From Streptomyces griseocarneus (lineage in GTDB: Bacteria; Actinomycetota; Actinomycetes; Streptomycetales; Streptomycetaceae), in the NCBI RefSeq assembly GCF_014655595.1, contig NZ_BNBL01000003.1:520958-584957 (forward strand): 64,000 nt of DNA, in the 5' to 3' direction. Positions 40,904 to 50,217 of this stretch are shown here, one piece after another. The position numbers and the translations under genes are program-made. Position 1 is the stretch's first letter, and each line of letters begins with the position of its first letter. The notes beneath the pieces were generated by a model. It searched no databases and was not told the DNA's origin. It was given only the letters and a program-made list of their open reading frames with translations.

Positions 40904-41701
40904 TCAGCTCCCGCTGGGGATCCGCAGCTGCTTGCCGTAGTCGACCGTCTGCGACTTCGCGGGCACGGCGAGCGGGAAGTCCTTGCCCCAGCCGTCGAGC
41001 TCCAGCTGCCCGGCCCCGCCCGCGCGCTGCACCCGCAGCGGATACGGCGTGCCGACGAGGGAGACGTCCAGCGTGCCGCCGCCGCCCTTGGCGCCGGTGA
41101 CCCGGATGGTGCGCACGCCGCCCACCGACCCGCGCTCGCCGCGTGCGAGCGTGCCGTGCAGGCCGAGGAGGCCGTCCAGCAGCACGTCCTTGTCGGTGAA
41201 GCCCTTGAACTGCTGGTAGGACGGGTCGTCCGAGGGCACCTTGACGTACTTGTCGTCGAGCTTGCCGGCCGCCGCCGCGGCGTCCCCGGCCTTGGAGGAG
41301 GAGGCCTTGGGCGCGGGCGCCGCGGACGCGGAGGGCGAGGCGCCCGCGCCCTTCGCCCAGAAGCCGGCCGGAGCCTTCAGGTACAGCTCGTCCCCCACCC
41401 GCAGCAGTTCGAACGCGCTGGCGTCGGAGGAGGACGAGACCCGGCCCGTGCCGCCGTTCTTCTTCAGGCGCATGTCGATGCGGTACGTGCGGCCCTGGCT
41501 GACGACGTTGCCCGACAGGTGGACGGCCTCGGCCCCGCGCGCGGCCGCGCGGGCCTTGTCCTGGATGGCGGGGGCCTCGAGCTTGCCGAGGCCGTTGGTC
41601 CCCGCGTCGGGATCCTCGGCGGCGGCGCCGCCGCAGGCCGTGAGCGCCGCGGACAGGCCGACGCACAGGGCCCCCACGAGAGCCGCGTTACGGGTACGCA
41701 C
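40904..41701 (-). CDS. Lipoprotein of LppX/LprG-like appearance
   Basis: 265 aa with a GTG start preceded by GGAGG. The signal peptide ends in LTACGG (lipobox), so the protein is anchored on the outer face of the membrane. The mature part has alternating beta segments (VHLSGNVVSQGRTYRIDMRLKKN; ELLRVGDELYLKAP; GTLDVSLVGTPYPLRVQRA) reminiscent of the LolA/LppX/LprG fold that carries lipids in actinobacteria, with an Ala/Ser/Pro-rich insert in the middle. Lipid transport is only suggested. It is convergent with the conserved hypothetical gene and divergent from the MgtE-like gene. Confidence 0.8.
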   Translation of the reverse strand: MRTRNAALVGALCVGLSAALTACGGAAAEDPDAGTNGLGKLEAPAIQDKARAAARGAEAVHLSGNVVSQGRTYRIDMRLKKNGGTGRVSSSSDASAFELLRVGDELYLKAPAGFWAKGAGASPSASAAPAPKASSSKAGDAAAAAGKLDDKYVKVPSDDPSYQQFKGFTDKDVLLDGLLGLHGTLARGERGSVGGVRTIRVTGAKGGGGTLDVSLVGTPYPLRVQRAGGAGQLELDGWGKDFPLAVPAKSQTVDYGKQLRIPSGS

Positions 41702-41863
41702 GTCTGCTCCTGCCTCCTGTTACCGCTGGGATACGGCCGCAGCGTACCCGGGCCGCCGGACGGCGGAAGCCGGGAGTCCGTGCCAGGCGCGTACGAATTC
41801 CGTACGGCCCTCGCCCCCCGGCGGGGCGAAGCCGGTCACGTTAGCCTGAATCGGACATCCGAT

Positions 41864-41889
41864 CCCGTCAGCGGGTCCCGTCAGCGGGT
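41864..41889. repeat. Tandem 13-bp direct repeat upstream of the MgtE-like gene
   Basis: cccgtcagcgggt occurs twice without spacing; each copy also contains CCCG/CGGG arms that could pair. It lies 40 bp before the ATG of the MgtE-like gene and could be an operator or part of a leader. Confidence 0.6.
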
Positions 41890-41928
41890 CCGGGCGCGGG
41901 ATCCCGGCCAGGCAGGAGGCACGCGGCC

Positions 41929-43227
41929 ATGGCAGCAGGCGCCTACCGGGTGTTCGTCTCGCACCTCTCGGGCGTGGCCGTCTTCGACCCCCACGGCGAC
42001 CAGGTGGGCCGCGTCCGCGACCTGGTGGCGATGCTGCGCGTCGGCGGCCGCCCGCCCCGCGTGCTCGGGCTCGTCGTGGAGGTCGTCAGCCGCCGCCGGA
42101 TCTTCATCCCGATGACCCGGGTCACCGGAGTGGAGTCGGGCCAGGTGATCACCACGGGCGTGGTCAACATGCGGCGCTTCGAACAGCGCCCGACCGAGAC
42201 GCTGGTCCTGGGCGAGCTGCTCGACCGGCGGGTGCGGCTGGTCGACGGGGGCGAGGAGGTGACGGTCCTGGACGTGTCCATCACCCAGCTGCCCGCCCGC
42301 CGCGACTGGGAGATCGACAAGGTCTTCGTGCGCCGCGGCAAGGGCGGCGCCCTGCGCCGCAAGGGCGAGGCGCTGACCGTCGAGTGGTCGGCCGTCACCG
42401 GCTTCTCCCTCGAGGAGCACGGGCAGGGCGCCGAGAACCTCCTGGCGACCTTCGAGCGGCTGCGCCCCGCCGACCTCGCCAACGTCCTGCACCACCTCTC
42501 CCCCAAGCGGCGCGCGGAGGTCGCGGCCGCCCTGGACGACGACCGGCTCGCCGACGTGCTGGAGGAGCTGCCGGACGACGACCAGATCGAGATCCTCGGC
42601 AAGCTGAAGGAGGAGCGCGCCGCCGACGTGCTGGAGGCGATGGACCCCGACGACGCCGCCGACCTCCTCTCCGAGCTGCCGGAGGAGGAGATGGAGCGGC
42701 TGCTGACCCTGATGCGGCCGGACGACGCCGCCGACGTCCGCCGGCTGATGGCCTACGAGGAGCGGACGGCCGGCGGCCTGATGACCACCGAGCCGATCGT
42801 GCTGCGCCCGGACGCCACCGTCGCCGACGCCCTCGCGCGCGTCCGCAACCCCGACCTGTCCCCCGCCCTCGCCGCCCAGGTCTACGTCTGCCGCCCGCCG
42901 GACGAGACCCCGACCGGCAAGTACCTGGGCACCGTGCACTTCCAGCGGCTGCTGCGCGACCCGCCCTTCGCGCTCGTCGGCTCGATCACCGACACCGACC
43001 TGCGCCCCCTGCCCCCGGACACCCCGCTGCCGGCCGTCACCAGCTACCTGGCGACGTACAACATGGTCGCCGCCCCCGTCGTGGACGAGAGCGGCTCGCT
43101 GCTGGGCGCGGTGACCGTCGACGACGTCCTGGACCACCTGCTGCCCGAGGACTGGCGGGAGACCGAGCTGTACCACGGAGCACCGGGCATGACCGAGCTG
43201 CCGGAGGGCGTCGATGGCGGGCGATGA
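41929..43227 (+). CDS. MgtE_N/CBS protein with PRC-barrel-like start, lacking the MgtE membrane channel
   Basis: 432 aa, with GGAGG upstream. About residues 1-110 resemble a PRC-barrel (FDPHGDQVGRVRDLVAML). Residues about 160-270 are an MgtE N-domain of repeated helices (LANVLHHLSPKRRAEVAAALDDDRLADVLEELPDDDQIEIL and ERAADVLEAMDPDDAADLLSELP). Two CBS modules follow (MTTEPIVLRPDATVADAL; APVVDESGSLLGAVTVDDVLDHLLP). The five-helix transmembrane pore of MgtE is absent: the gene ends after the CBS pair. It therefore resembles the Mg2+-sensing part of MgtE and may regulate, not transport. It overlaps the DUF1003 gene by 14 bp; Rv1232c is a similar mycobacterial gene. Confidence 0.9.
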   Translation: MAAGAYRVFVSHLSGVAVFDPHGDQVGRVRDLVAMLRVGGRPPRVLGLVVEVVSRRRIFIPMTRVTGVESGQVITTGVVNMRRFEQRPTETLVLGELLDRRVRLVDGGEEVTVLDVSITQLPARRDWEIDKVFVRRGKGGALRRKGEALTVEWSAVTGFSLEEHGQGAENLLATFERLRPADLANVLHHLSPKRRAEVAAALDDDRLADVLEELPDDDQIEILGKLKEERAADVLEAMDPDDAADLLSELPEEEMERLLTLMRPDDAADVRRLMAYEERTAGGLMTTEPIVLRPDATVADALARVRNPDLSPALAAQVYVCRPPDETPTGKYLGTVHFQRLLRDPPFALVGSITDTDLRPLPPDTPLPAVTSYLATYNMVAAPVVDESGSLLGAVTVDDVLDHLLPEDWRETELYHGAPGMTELPEGVDGGR

Positions 43228-43822
43228 GCGGGGGCGGGAGTACGCGCAGACCCACCGCCCGGAGCGCGGCGAGCGGGCCGACCGGGCGAGGGCACAGGCG
43301 GAGGCGGCCCAGGCGCACGCCCGCCCGCGGGTGCGCCTGGACCTGCCCCGGGTCAAGCGGCGGGCCTGGCTGCCGGAGTACGACCCGGAGGCCTTCGGCC
43401 GGGGCTCCGAGCGGATCGCCCGCTTCCTGGGCACCGGGCGGTTCATCGTCTGGATGACGGTCGTCATCATCCTGTGGGTGGTGTGGAACTCCTCCGCCCC
43501 CCGGCACCTGCGGTTCGACCAGTACCCGTTCATCTTCCTGACCCTGATGCTGTCGCTGCAGGCCTCCTACGCCGCGCCCCTGATCCTGCTGGCGCAGAAC
43601 CGCCAGGACGACCGCGACCGCGTCAACCTCGAGCAGGACCGCAAGCAGAACGAGCGCTCCATCGCGGACACCGAGTACCTGACGCGGGAGATCGCCGCCC
43701 TGCGCATGGGCCTCGGCGAGGTGGCCACCCGGGACTGGATCCGCTCGGAGTTCGAGGACCTGGTCAGGGAGCTGGACGAGCGCCGGGTATTCCCGCGCAA
43801 GAGTGAGGAAGGCGACCGCTGA
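43214..43822 (+). CDS. DUF1003 membrane protein
   Basis: 202 aa. A charged N-terminus is followed by the DUF1003 core: FGRGSERIARFLGTGRFIVWMT, two transmembrane helices (VVIILWVVWN ... and FIFLTLMLSLQASYAAPLILLAQ), then NRQDDRDRVNLEQDRKQN and a soluble helical C-terminus with RKSEEGDR end. Function is unknown across bacteria. Its ATG lies within the last 14 bp of the MgtE-like gene, so the two are translationally coupled and may form a membrane complex; that pairing is repeated near mrp in actinobacteria from memory. Confidence 0.9.
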   Translation: MAGDERGREYAQTHRPERGERADRARAQAEAAQAHARPRVRLDLPRVKRRAWLPEYDPEAFGRGSERIARFLGTGRFIVWMTVVIILWVVWNSSAPRHLRFDQYPFIFLTLMLSLQASYAAPLILLAQNRQDDRDRVNLEQDRKQNERSIADTEYLTREIAALRMGLGEVATRDWIRSEFEDLVRELDERRVFPRKSEEGDR

Positions 43823-43852
43823 GAGCCTTTCCGCCGCGCCCCCACCGGGCCG

Positions 43853-43858
43853 TACCAT
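43853..43858 (+). promoter_or_regulatory. -10 element for mrp
   Basis: TACCAT lies 6 nt before ATG 43865; leaderless spacing. Confidence 0.55.
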
Positions 43859-43864
43859 CGACCC

Positions 43865-45025
43865 ATGGCTACCGACACGTACGGAACCGCCGCACCCAGT
43901 GAGGACGCGATCCGCGCCGCACTCGCGACGGTCAACGACCCCGAGATCCAGCGACCCATCACCGACCTGGGGATGGTCAAATCGGTGGAGATCGCGGCGG
44001 ACGGTTCGGTCGCGGTGGCGGTGTACCTGACGGTCGCCGGCTGCCCCATGCGGGACAAGATCACCTCGATGGTGAGCGAGGCCGTCTCGCGCGTCGAGGG
44101 CGTGACGGGCGTCAGCGTCGAGCTGGACGTGATGAGCGACGAGCAGCGCCGCGAGCTGGCGTCCTCCCTGCGCGGCGGCCAGACCGAGCGCGAGGTGCCC
44201 TTCGCCAAGCCCGGCTCGCTCACCCGCGTCTACGCCGTCGCCTCCGGCAAGGGCGGTGTCGGCAAGTCCTCGGTCACGGTCAACCTCGCGGCGGCCATGG
44301 CCGCCGACGGGCTGAAGGTCGGCGTCGTGGACGCCGACATCTACGGCCACAGCGTCCCGCGCATGCTGGGCGCGGACGGCCGTCCCACCCAGGTCGAGAA
44401 CATGATCATGCCGCCGTCGGCGAACGGCGTGAAGGTCATCTCGATCGGCATGTTCACCCCGGGCAACGCCCCCGTCGTCTGGCGCGGCCCGATGCTGCAC
44501 CGCGCGCTGCAGCAGTTCCTCGCGGACGTCTACTGGGGCGACCTCGACGTGCTGCTCCTCGACCTCCCGCCGGGCACCGGCGACATCGCGATCTCCGTCG
44601 CCCAGCTCGTGCCCAACGCCGAGATCCTGGTCGTGACGACGCCTCAGCAGGCCGCGGCCGAGGTCGCCGAGCGCGCCGGCTCGATCGCCGTGCAGACCCA
44701 CCAGAAGATCGTCGGCGTCGTGGAGAACATGTCCGGGCTGCCCTGCCCGCACTGCGACGAGATGGTCGACGTCTTCGGCACGGGCGGCGGCCAGAAGGTC
44801 GCCGACGGCCTGACGAGGACCACGGGCACCACCGTGCCGGTGCTCGGCTCCATCCCGATCGACGTCCGCCTGCGCGAGGGCGGCGACGAGGGCAAGCCCG
44901 TCGTCCTGACCGACCCCGAGTCCCCGGCGGGCAGCGCGCTGCGCGCCATCGCCGGCAAGCTGGGCGGCCGTCAGCGCGGCCTGTCCGGCATGTCGCTGGG
45001 GATCACGCCGCGCAACAAGTTCTGA
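43865..45025 (+). CDS. mrp: Mrp/ApbC-type iron-sulfur cluster carrier ATPase
   Basis: 386 aa. Residues 1-100 are a DUF59/MIP18-like domain (ALATVNDPEIQRPITDLGMV, with the Cys in AGCPMRDK). The P-loop ATPase follows: deviant Walker A SGKGGVGKSS (near residue 128), DADIYGHSVPRML, LDLPPGTGD and an MSGLPCPHC motif (near 293) whose CxxC would bridge a [4Fe-4S] cluster between two subunits. Mrp proteins carry Fe-S clusters to apo-enzymes. The gene has its own leaderless-type promoter after the DUF1003 gene and ends at a perfect 36-bp palindrome. Confidence 0.95.
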   Translation: MATDTYGTAAPSEDAIRAALATVNDPEIQRPITDLGMVKSVEIAADGSVAVAVYLTVAGCPMRDKITSMVSEAVSRVEGVTGVSVELDVMSDEQRRELASSLRGGQTEREVPFAKPGSLTRVYAVASGKGGVGKSSVTVNLAAAMAADGLKVGVVDADIYGHSVPRMLGADGRPTQVENMIMPPSANGVKVISIGMFTPGNAPVVWRGPMLHRALQQFLADVYWGDLDVLLLDLPPGTGDIAISVAQLVPNAEILVVTTPQQAAAEVAERAGSIAVQTHQKIVGVVENMSGLPCPHCDEMVDVFGTGGGQKVADGLTRTTGTTVPVLGSIPIDVRLREGGDEGKPVVLTDPESPAGSALRAIAGKLGGRQRGLSGMSLGITPRNKF

Positions 45026-45060
45026 GCGCGGCCTTCCCGGCACACCTGATCACGTACGCA

Positions 45061-45096
45061 CGTAAGGGGCGGCCTCCATGGAGGCCGCCCCTTACG
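45061..45096. terminator. Perfect 36-bp palindromic terminator
   Basis: The two halves (cgtaaggggcggcctcc and its complement) pair over 17 bp with a 2-nt centre. It lies between the convergent mrp and the unknown gene at 45119-45811, and can end transcripts from both sides. Confidence 0.85.
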
Positions 45097-45118
45097 CGTT
45101 CGTCCCGTCGTCCCGGGC

Positions 45119-45811
45119 TCAGCCGCCCTGGTACGTGGTGATGTCCTTGATCACCGAGAAGCCCATCCCGTACGCGCTCATCCCCCGCCCGTACGCGCCC
45201 AGGTGCACCCCGCCCTCCTCGGGCGAGCCGGCCAGCACCCAGCCGTACTCGGACTCGCGGTAGCGGAAGTCGGTCGGCACGCCGTCCACCGGCAGCGACA
45301 GCGAGGACCACGGGCCCTCGTCCAGCTGGTCGGCCAGCTCCCAGGCCAGGGCCGTCTGCTGGTCCAGCCAGTCCTGGCGCAGCGCCCGCTCCATCGCGGC
45401 GGGCCAGGTGCACGCCAGCAGCCCGGAGCCGGCCAGCCAGGCCGCGGAGGAGACGGAAGTGGCCTCCAGCACGCCCGTGCCGTCGGCGCTGCGCCGCACC
45501 GGACGGCTGGCCACGGTCACCACGACCGCGAAGCGCTGCCTGGCGGCACCTGGGTCGGCCCGTTCCATCCGCAGGGTGGGTTCGGTGCCGTGGCCGGTGG
45601 CGCCGTGTTCCACGGTGCCGTCGGCGGCGGCGCCGACCTGCATCAGCCAGCGCGGTCCGGTGTAGGCCTCGTCCAGGCCGTACCACGGGAACGACGCCAG
45701 GAGATAGCCGTCGACCGAGCGCCGGTCCCCGGGCCCGCCCTGTGACACTCCCTGCGCCTGACCGGCGGACGCGTCGGCCCCCTGCGCCCCCACCCGACTC
45801 GTCGTCTCCAT
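45119..45811 (-). CDS. Conserved hypothetical protein
   Basis: 230 aa, soluble, family unrecognised. A disordered Gly/Ala N-terminus (about 30 residues) is followed by DGYLLASFPWYGLDEAYTGPRW, a VVVTVASRPVRR strand, WPAAMERALRQDWLDQQTALAWELADQLDEGPW and a C-terminal YGWVLAGSPEEGGVHLGAYGRG. A GAGGAGG ribosome site precedes the ATG. No enzyme motif or membrane helix is seen. It lies downstream of tatB in the same direction, with a 116-bp gap. Confidence 0.78.
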   Translation of the reverse strand: METTSRVGAQGADASAGQAQGVSQGGPGDRRSVDGYLLASFPWYGLDEAYTGPRWLMQVGAAADGTVEHGATGHGTEPTLRMERADPGAARQRFAVVVTVASRPVRRSADGTGVLEATSVSSAAWLAGSGLLACTWPAAMERALRQDWLDQQTALAWELADQLDEGPWSSLSLPVDGVPTDFRYRESEYGWVLAGSPEEGGVHLGAYGRGMSAYGMGFSVIKDITTYQGG

Positions 45812-45927
45812 CTGCGCGGCGCCTCCTCGTAGCCCCTTCGTCGTGGGCGCCGGCCCATCGCGCGCGACGGCACCCCGAACAAAGGGAGGATAGCCACCCT
45901 CGTCAATGGGGCACGGCCAACACGGGC

Positions 45928-46362
45928 TCAGGTGGCGTCGGCGTCGAACGGCGGACGCTCGCCGTCCTGGAGCTTCTCGCGCTTCTTGAGCAGGTCGGGA
46001 GTGCCCGCGGCGGGGGCGGCCGAGGGCTGCGGCTCGGGGGTGCGACCATGCACCGCGTCAGTGACCTCGGACATCTCGGACTTGAAGTCGAAGCCGTTGC
46101 GGATCTCCTTCAGCCCCAGCTCGTCCTTCTCCAGCACGTGCTTGCGCACGAACGTCTTGGGGTTGAGGTCCTCGAACTCGAAGTCCTTGAACTCGGGGCC
46201 GAGCTCGGAGCGGATGTCCTCCTTGGCGCTGTCGGAGAACTGCCGGATCTTGCGCAGCGTGCGCGACACGTCCTGGATCAGCTTCGGCAGCTTGTCGGGG
46301 CCGAAGATGAGCACCGCGAGGACGACGAGCGCGACCAGCTCGAGGGGTCCTATGTCGAGCAC
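45928..46362 (-). CDS. tatB: Sec-independent protein translocase TatB
   Basis: 144 aa with a GTG start and AAGGAG site. The N-terminal helix LDIGPLELVALVVLAVLIFGPDKLPK is the TatA/B membrane segment with the FGPDKLP hinge, followed by an amphipathic helix (IQDVSRTLRKIRQFSDSAK) and a long charged tail with ELGPEFKDFEFEDLNPKTFV. Length and tail favour TatB over TatA. It would help TatC recognise twin-arginine substrates. The order sigma factor, anti-sigma, HtrA, TatB mirrors Rv1221-Rv1224. Confidence 0.9.
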   Translation of the reverse strand: MLDIGPLELVALVVLAVLIFGPDKLPKLIQDVSRTLRKIRQFSDSAKEDIRSELGPEFKDFEFEDLNPKTFVRKHVLEKDELGLKEIRNGFDFKSEMSEVTDAVHGRTPEPQPSAAPAAGTPDLLKKREKLQDGERPPFDADAT

Positions 46363-46470
46363 GTTGCACAGCTCCTTGTGGCGTCGGGGGCCGAGGGTCC
46401 AGGCCGCCTATCACGGTACCTGGCCCGCGGGGGCAGGTGGGAGACACCTCGGCCAATACCGGGACAAGGC

Positions 46471-48414
46471 TCAGCGGGCACTCGCCGACCCCAGGGTCAG
46501 CCGCACGTCCTGCTCCTTGCCGTCGCGCTCGACGGTCAGGGCCATGCTGTCCCCCGGACGGTGGCTGCGGATCTTGATGATCAGCTCCCGGCCGCTGTGC
46601 ACGGGCACCCCGTCCACCTTCTTGATCACGTCGCGGGGGCGGATGCCCGCCTTGTCGGCGGGGCCGCCGGGGGTGACGCCCTTGTTGCCGTCGCCGTCGC
46701 TGTTCACCCGGGCGCCGTCGCCCGTATAGGCGTTGTCGAGGGAGACCCCGATGACCGGATGGGTGGCCCGGCCGGTGTTGATCAGCTCCTCGGCGACCCG
46801 CTTGGCCTGGTTGATCGGTATGGCGAAGCCCAGCCCGATGCTGCCGCCCTGGCCGCCGGACTCCGACTCGCCGGCGGAGCGGATGGCGCTGTTGACGCCG
46901 ATCACCCGGGCCTTGGAGTCCATGAGGGGGCCGCCGGAGTTGCCCGGGTTGATGGGGGCGTCGGTCTGCAGGGCGTCGACGTAGCTGACGTCGCTGCCGT
47001 CCTGCTTCTTGCCGCCGGCGGTGATCGGGCGCTCCTTGGCGCTGATGATCCCGGTGGTGACCGTGCCGGCGAGGTCGAAGGGGGCGCCGATGGCGACGAC
47101 GGAGTCGCCGACGCGCACGGAGTCGGAGTTGCCGAGGGCCAGCGGGGTGAGGTTGGAGACGCCGGAGACCTTGATGACGGCCAGGTCGTAGCCGCCGTCC
47201 CGGCCCACGAGGGTGGCCTTGGCGGTCTGGCCGCCGTTGAAGGTCACGGATATGGAGCCGCTGGAGCCGGCGGGCTGCACCACGTGGTTGTTGGTGAGGA
47301 TGTGACCCTTGTTGTCCAGGACGAAGCCGGTGCCGGTGCCCTGGGCTCCGCCGCCGCTGACGTGGATGGTGACCACGCCCGGCAGCGCGCGGGCCGCGAT
47401 CCCGGCGATGCTGCCGGCCGGGCGGTCGCCCGCGTCGGCGGACGCCTGCGGCAGCGTCACGCTGTGCCCCATCCCGCCGTCCCGCTCCAGCCACGCCCCG
47501 AGGCCTCCGCCGATCGCCCCGGCGACCACCGCGACGACGGCCGCACCGGCCAGGATCCGCCCCTTGGACGGCACCTTGCCGCCCGTCGGCGGCACCGCCG
47601 CCGTGGCGGCGGACGCCGCCCAGGGGTCGTACTGCCAGGGGCCCTGCGGGGCCGCCTGCGGCTGGGCCGGGCCGGGGTGGCCCTGGAGGCCGGCCTGCGC
47701 GGCCTGCGGGTACGGCGTCACGGGCGGCACGGCCGTGCCCTGCGGCGGGGTCGGGCCCGGCTGCGGATACGCCGGTGCGGCCGGCACCGGTGTGCCCTGC
47801 GCCGGGGTCGGCCCGGGGTAGGGCTGGGGGTGGGCGGCCGTGTGCGGTGCGGACGCGGCGGTGCCGGCGGCGGCCGGGTGGGGATGGGCGTCCACGGGCG
47901 CCTGGGCCGGTGCGCCGGCGCCTTCCGCCGGCGCCGGGGCGTCGGCAGCGGGCGCCGGGGCGGGCAGCGGGAAGTCCGACTGTTCCTCGGTGGGCGCCGG
48001 GGCGGCGGGCTGGCCGTGCGCAGGAGTGGACATCGGCGTGCCCTGCGCCGGGGTCGGGCCCTGCTGGCCGTACGTCGGCTCGGCCGGCATCGGCGTGCCC
48101 TGTGCCGGAGTCGGGCCCTGCTGCGGATACGTCACCGCGGCCGGCGTCGGGGTGCCGTGGGGCGGGGTGACGGTGGGGCGCTGGACGGGTGGGGCGGGGG
48201 CCCAGGGGCCGGGGCGGCCGTAGGGAGGGGTGCCGTACGGGTCCGGCGCGTGCAGGGGCACGGGCGCGCCGCCCGTCGCCTCGGGGCCGGGTGCGGTCGC
48301 CGCGTCCTCCGGCAGGAGCCACTGGTCCGCTTCCGGCTGCTCGCCGGTGCGTGGGCGTCGTCGTTGCCACCACTGCGGCTTGGGCGCGGAGGACCGCGCC
48401 TTCCCCTCGTCCAT
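46471..48414 (-). CDS. HtrA/DegP-like membrane-anchored serine protease with PDZ domain
   Basis: 647 aa from ATG 48414 (the GTG further up lacks a ribosome site). Residues 1-280 are Pro/Ala-rich cytosolic sequence with a recurring GPTPAQGTP unit. One transmembrane helix (about 287-309) leads to an extracellular trypsin-fold protease with triad His377 (NNHVV), Asp410 (YDLAV) and Ser493 (GNSGGP). A PDZ domain (about 560-640, GVTPGGPADKAGIRPRDVIKKVDG) ends the protein. Such proteases degrade misfolded envelope proteins and may process the anti-sigma factor. It lies downstream of the sigma/anti-sigma pair; corresponds to Rv1223. Confidence 0.93.
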   Translation of the reverse strand: MDEGKARSSAPKPQWWQRRRPRTGEQPEADQWLLPEDAATAPGPEATGGAPVPLHAPDPYGTPPYGRPGPWAPAPPVQRPTVTPPHGTPTPAAVTYPQQGPTPAQGTPMPAEPTYGQQGPTPAQGTPMSTPAHGQPAAPAPTEEQSDFPLPAPAPAADAPAPAEGAGAPAQAPVDAHPHPAAAGTAASAPHTAAHPQPYPGPTPAQGTPVPAAPAYPQPGPTPPQGTAVPPVTPYPQAAQAGLQGHPGPAQPQAAPQGPWQYDPWAASAATAAVPPTGGKVPSKGRILAGAAVVAVVAGAIGGGLGAWLERDGGMGHSVTLPQASADAGDRPAGSIAGIAARALPGVVTIHVSGGGAQGTGTGFVLDNKGHILTNNHVVQPAGSSGSISVTFNGGQTAKATLVGRDGGYDLAVIKVSGVSNLTPLALGNSDSVRVGDSVVAIGAPFDLAGTVTTGIISAKERPITAGGKKQDGSDVSYVDALQTDAPINPGNSGGPLMDSKARVIGVNSAIRSAGESESGGQGGSIGLGFAIPINQAKRVAEELINTGRATHPVIGVSLDNAYTGDGARVNSDGDGNKGVTPGGPADKAGIRPRDVIKKVDGVPVHSGRELIIKIRSHRPGDSMALTVERDGKEQDVRLTLGSASAR

Positions 48415-48521
48415 CCCTCTCCCCACCGTTCGTCCGGGGGCGCGCATACCGAAAGCACGCGCGCCCCAACGACGATTACACCAGGTCCCGACCGGTGTGC
48501 GGAGGGGGAGGTGCGGATGGG

Positions 48522-49268
48522 TCAGCGGGCCGGAGCCTCCGACAGGGCCCGGTAGGTGCGGACGAGCGGGGGGAGCACCGGGGCGTTCGAGGGACGCAGC
48601 AGGGAGACCCCGAGGGAGGGGGGCGCCCCGAGCGTGGCCGCCGTGTGGACGGCGTCGCGTTCCAGGTGGTGACCCGGCGTCATGGCGAGGGAGGTCGTCA
48701 CCGCGCTGGGGCCGCCGCCCCGGGCCCGGGGGGACTCCACGGCCGTCTCCAGCGGCTGGGCGCCGACCAGCGCGAACGCCGCCAGCGAGACCGCCCCGGC
48801 CGCCGCGAAGGCGAACCGGCGCCCACGCACGCCTCCGCCGCGGGCCTCCTGGCCGCCCCGGCCGACGGGGTGGACGCGGAAGCCGCGGTCACGGGGCATG
48901 CCGACGGCCGCGGGCAGCAGGGCGAACTCCTCGGCCCGGGAGCCGAAGCCGCCTCTTCCCCCGTCGTCACCGCGGTCCCGGCCGCCGGTCCGCTCGGCGC
49001 GGCCGTCACCGCGGTCGTCGCCGGTGCCGCCGGCCGGCAGGCCCTGCAGCCGGGCCAGCAGGGAATCGGACAGCGGCGGCGGCGCGGCCTGCGCGAACAC
49101 GCTTTTGAGCCGACGCTGCGCGTCGGCTTCCGCTTTGCATTTCCAGCAGGTGGCGAGGTGCGCCAGCACCCGCTCCCGAGAGTCGTGTCCCAACTCCCCG
49201 TCGACCAGGGCCGCGAGGCGGTCGCCGAGATGCAGCTCGGCGGGGGACTGACCGCCTGAACCGGTCAC
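48522..49268 (-). CDS. Zinc-binding anti-sigma factor (RseA/ZAS type)
   Basis: 248 aa from GTG 49268, which overlaps the sigma-factor stop by four bases (GTGA). The ZAS motif HxxxCxxC is His37-Ala-Leu-Ala-Thr-Cys41-Trp-Lys-Cys44 with a further upstream His likely completing the zinc site. A transmembrane helix is predicted ([19 protein letters not shown]), with an extracellular tail of about 60 residues. It would hold the ECF sigma factor inactive until stress releases it, probably via the HtrA-like protease encoded next; that proteolytic step is inferred from Rv1222 logic. A Gly/Arg/Asp-rich linker separates zinc domain and helix. Confidence 0.88.
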   Translation of the reverse strand: MTGSGGQSPAELHLGDRLAALVDGELGHDSRERVLAHLATCWKCKAEADAQRRLKSVFAQAAPPPLSDSLLARLQGLPAGGTGDDRGDGRAERTGGRDRGDDGGRGGFGSRAEEFALLPAAVGMPRDRGFRVHPVGRGGQEARGGGVRGRRFAFAAAGAVSLAAFALVGAQPLETAVESPRARGGGPSAVTTSLAMTPGHHLERDAVHTAATLGAPPSLGVSLLRPSNAPVLPPLVRTYRALSEAPAR

Positions 49269-50041
49269 GCGATCCCTACCTCCCCACCCATCGGAAGGCC
49301 GGGCGCCGCGATCGCCACGGCACGCTGCTCGGCCCGGGCGGCGGGCGAGCGGTGCTGGAGCGCCTTGCGCAGGTGGGAGCGGCCGCGGTGGATGCGGCTG
49401 CGGACGGTGCCGAGCTTCACGCCCAGCGTCGCGGCGATCTCCTCGTAGGACAGGCCCTCGATGTCGCACAGGACGACGGCGGCGCGGAACTCCGGGGCGA
49501 GCGTGTCCAGCGCCTGCTGGACGTCGGCGTCGAAGTGGGTGTCGTTGAAGTGCTGCTGGGGGGAGGGCTCGCGGCTGGGCAGCCGCTCGGCCGCGTCCTC
49601 CGCGAGCGCGTCGAAGCGGATGCGCTGGCGTCGCCGGACCATGTCCAGGAAGAGGTTGGTGGTGATGCGGTGCAGCCACCCCTCGAACGTTCCCGGGGTG
49701 TACGTGGACAGCGAGCGGAAGACGCGGACGAAGACCTCCTGCGTCAGGTCCTCGGCGTCGTGCTGGTTGCCCGTGAGGCGGTAGGCGAGGCGGTAGACCC
49801 GGGCGCTGTGCGTGCTGACGATCTCCTCCCAGGTGGGAGGGGTCCAGGCCGACGGGTCCGCATCGGTGGCGAAGGTCGCGGTGGTTGCGGAGCTGGTGGC
49901 GTGGGAACGGTCAGCGGTGTAGGTCACGGATTTCGGCTCGGGAGCGTACCTGCGGAAGCGCCTGAGCACTCCCCGGCGGTCGCCGCCCGCAGCCGCACCT
50001 CCCCTGTCGGCTCTGGTGGTGTCCAGTGGAGCCCCTACCAT
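49265..50041 (-). CDS. ECF sigma factor (mycobacterial SigE-like)
   Basis: 258 aa from ATG 50041, preceded by GAGGTGG; the GTG two codons earlier lies within that ribosome site. Region 2 is clear ([49 protein letters not shown]), as is region 4 ([44 protein letters not shown]). There is no region 3, so it is an ECF (group 4) factor. The N-terminal 60 residues are variable. By neighbours (anti-sigma, HtrA, TatB, divergent methyltransferase) it matches SigE of M. tuberculosis, an envelope-stress regulator. The name sigE in Streptomyces belongs to a different gene, so I leave the symbol blank. Confidence 0.93.
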   Translation of the reverse strand: MVGAPLDTTRADRGGAAAGGDRRGVLRRFRRYAPEPKSVTYTADRSHATSSATTATFATDADPSAWTPPTWEEIVSTHSARVYRLAYRLTGNQHDAEDLTQEVFVRVFRSLSTYTPGTFEGWLHRITTNLFLDMVRRRQRIRFDALAEDAAERLPSREPSPQQHFNDTHFDADVQQALDTLAPEFRAAVVLCDIEGLSYEEIAATLGVKLGTVRSRIHRGRSHLRKALQHRSPAARAEQRAVAIAAPGLPMGGEVGIA

Positions 50042-50217
50042 ATCCACCTCGCCCGTTAGCTCCGGATAAGCATTTTTGACCCGGTTTTTGTTCTCGTCCC
50101 GCTGTGATCAGCGACGAGCGGCCGGCGCTTCCGGTTCCCGCCGTCCCGCGTCCCCCTCCGCCCTCCCAACGCCCGGTCCCATCTGCGAGTTCCCGTGGTC
50201 AGCGGATACAGTCACGG

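Noticed and set aside
41702..41928. M-box or other known riboswitch before the MgtE-like gene
   Set aside because: I found only the 13-bp tandem repeat and no match to a known riboswitch consensus.
49265..50041. Assignment as streptomycete SigE (cell-envelope CseABC system)
   Set aside because: There is no cse operon nearby; the anti-sigma, HtrA and TatB neighbours match the mycobacterial SigE locus instead.
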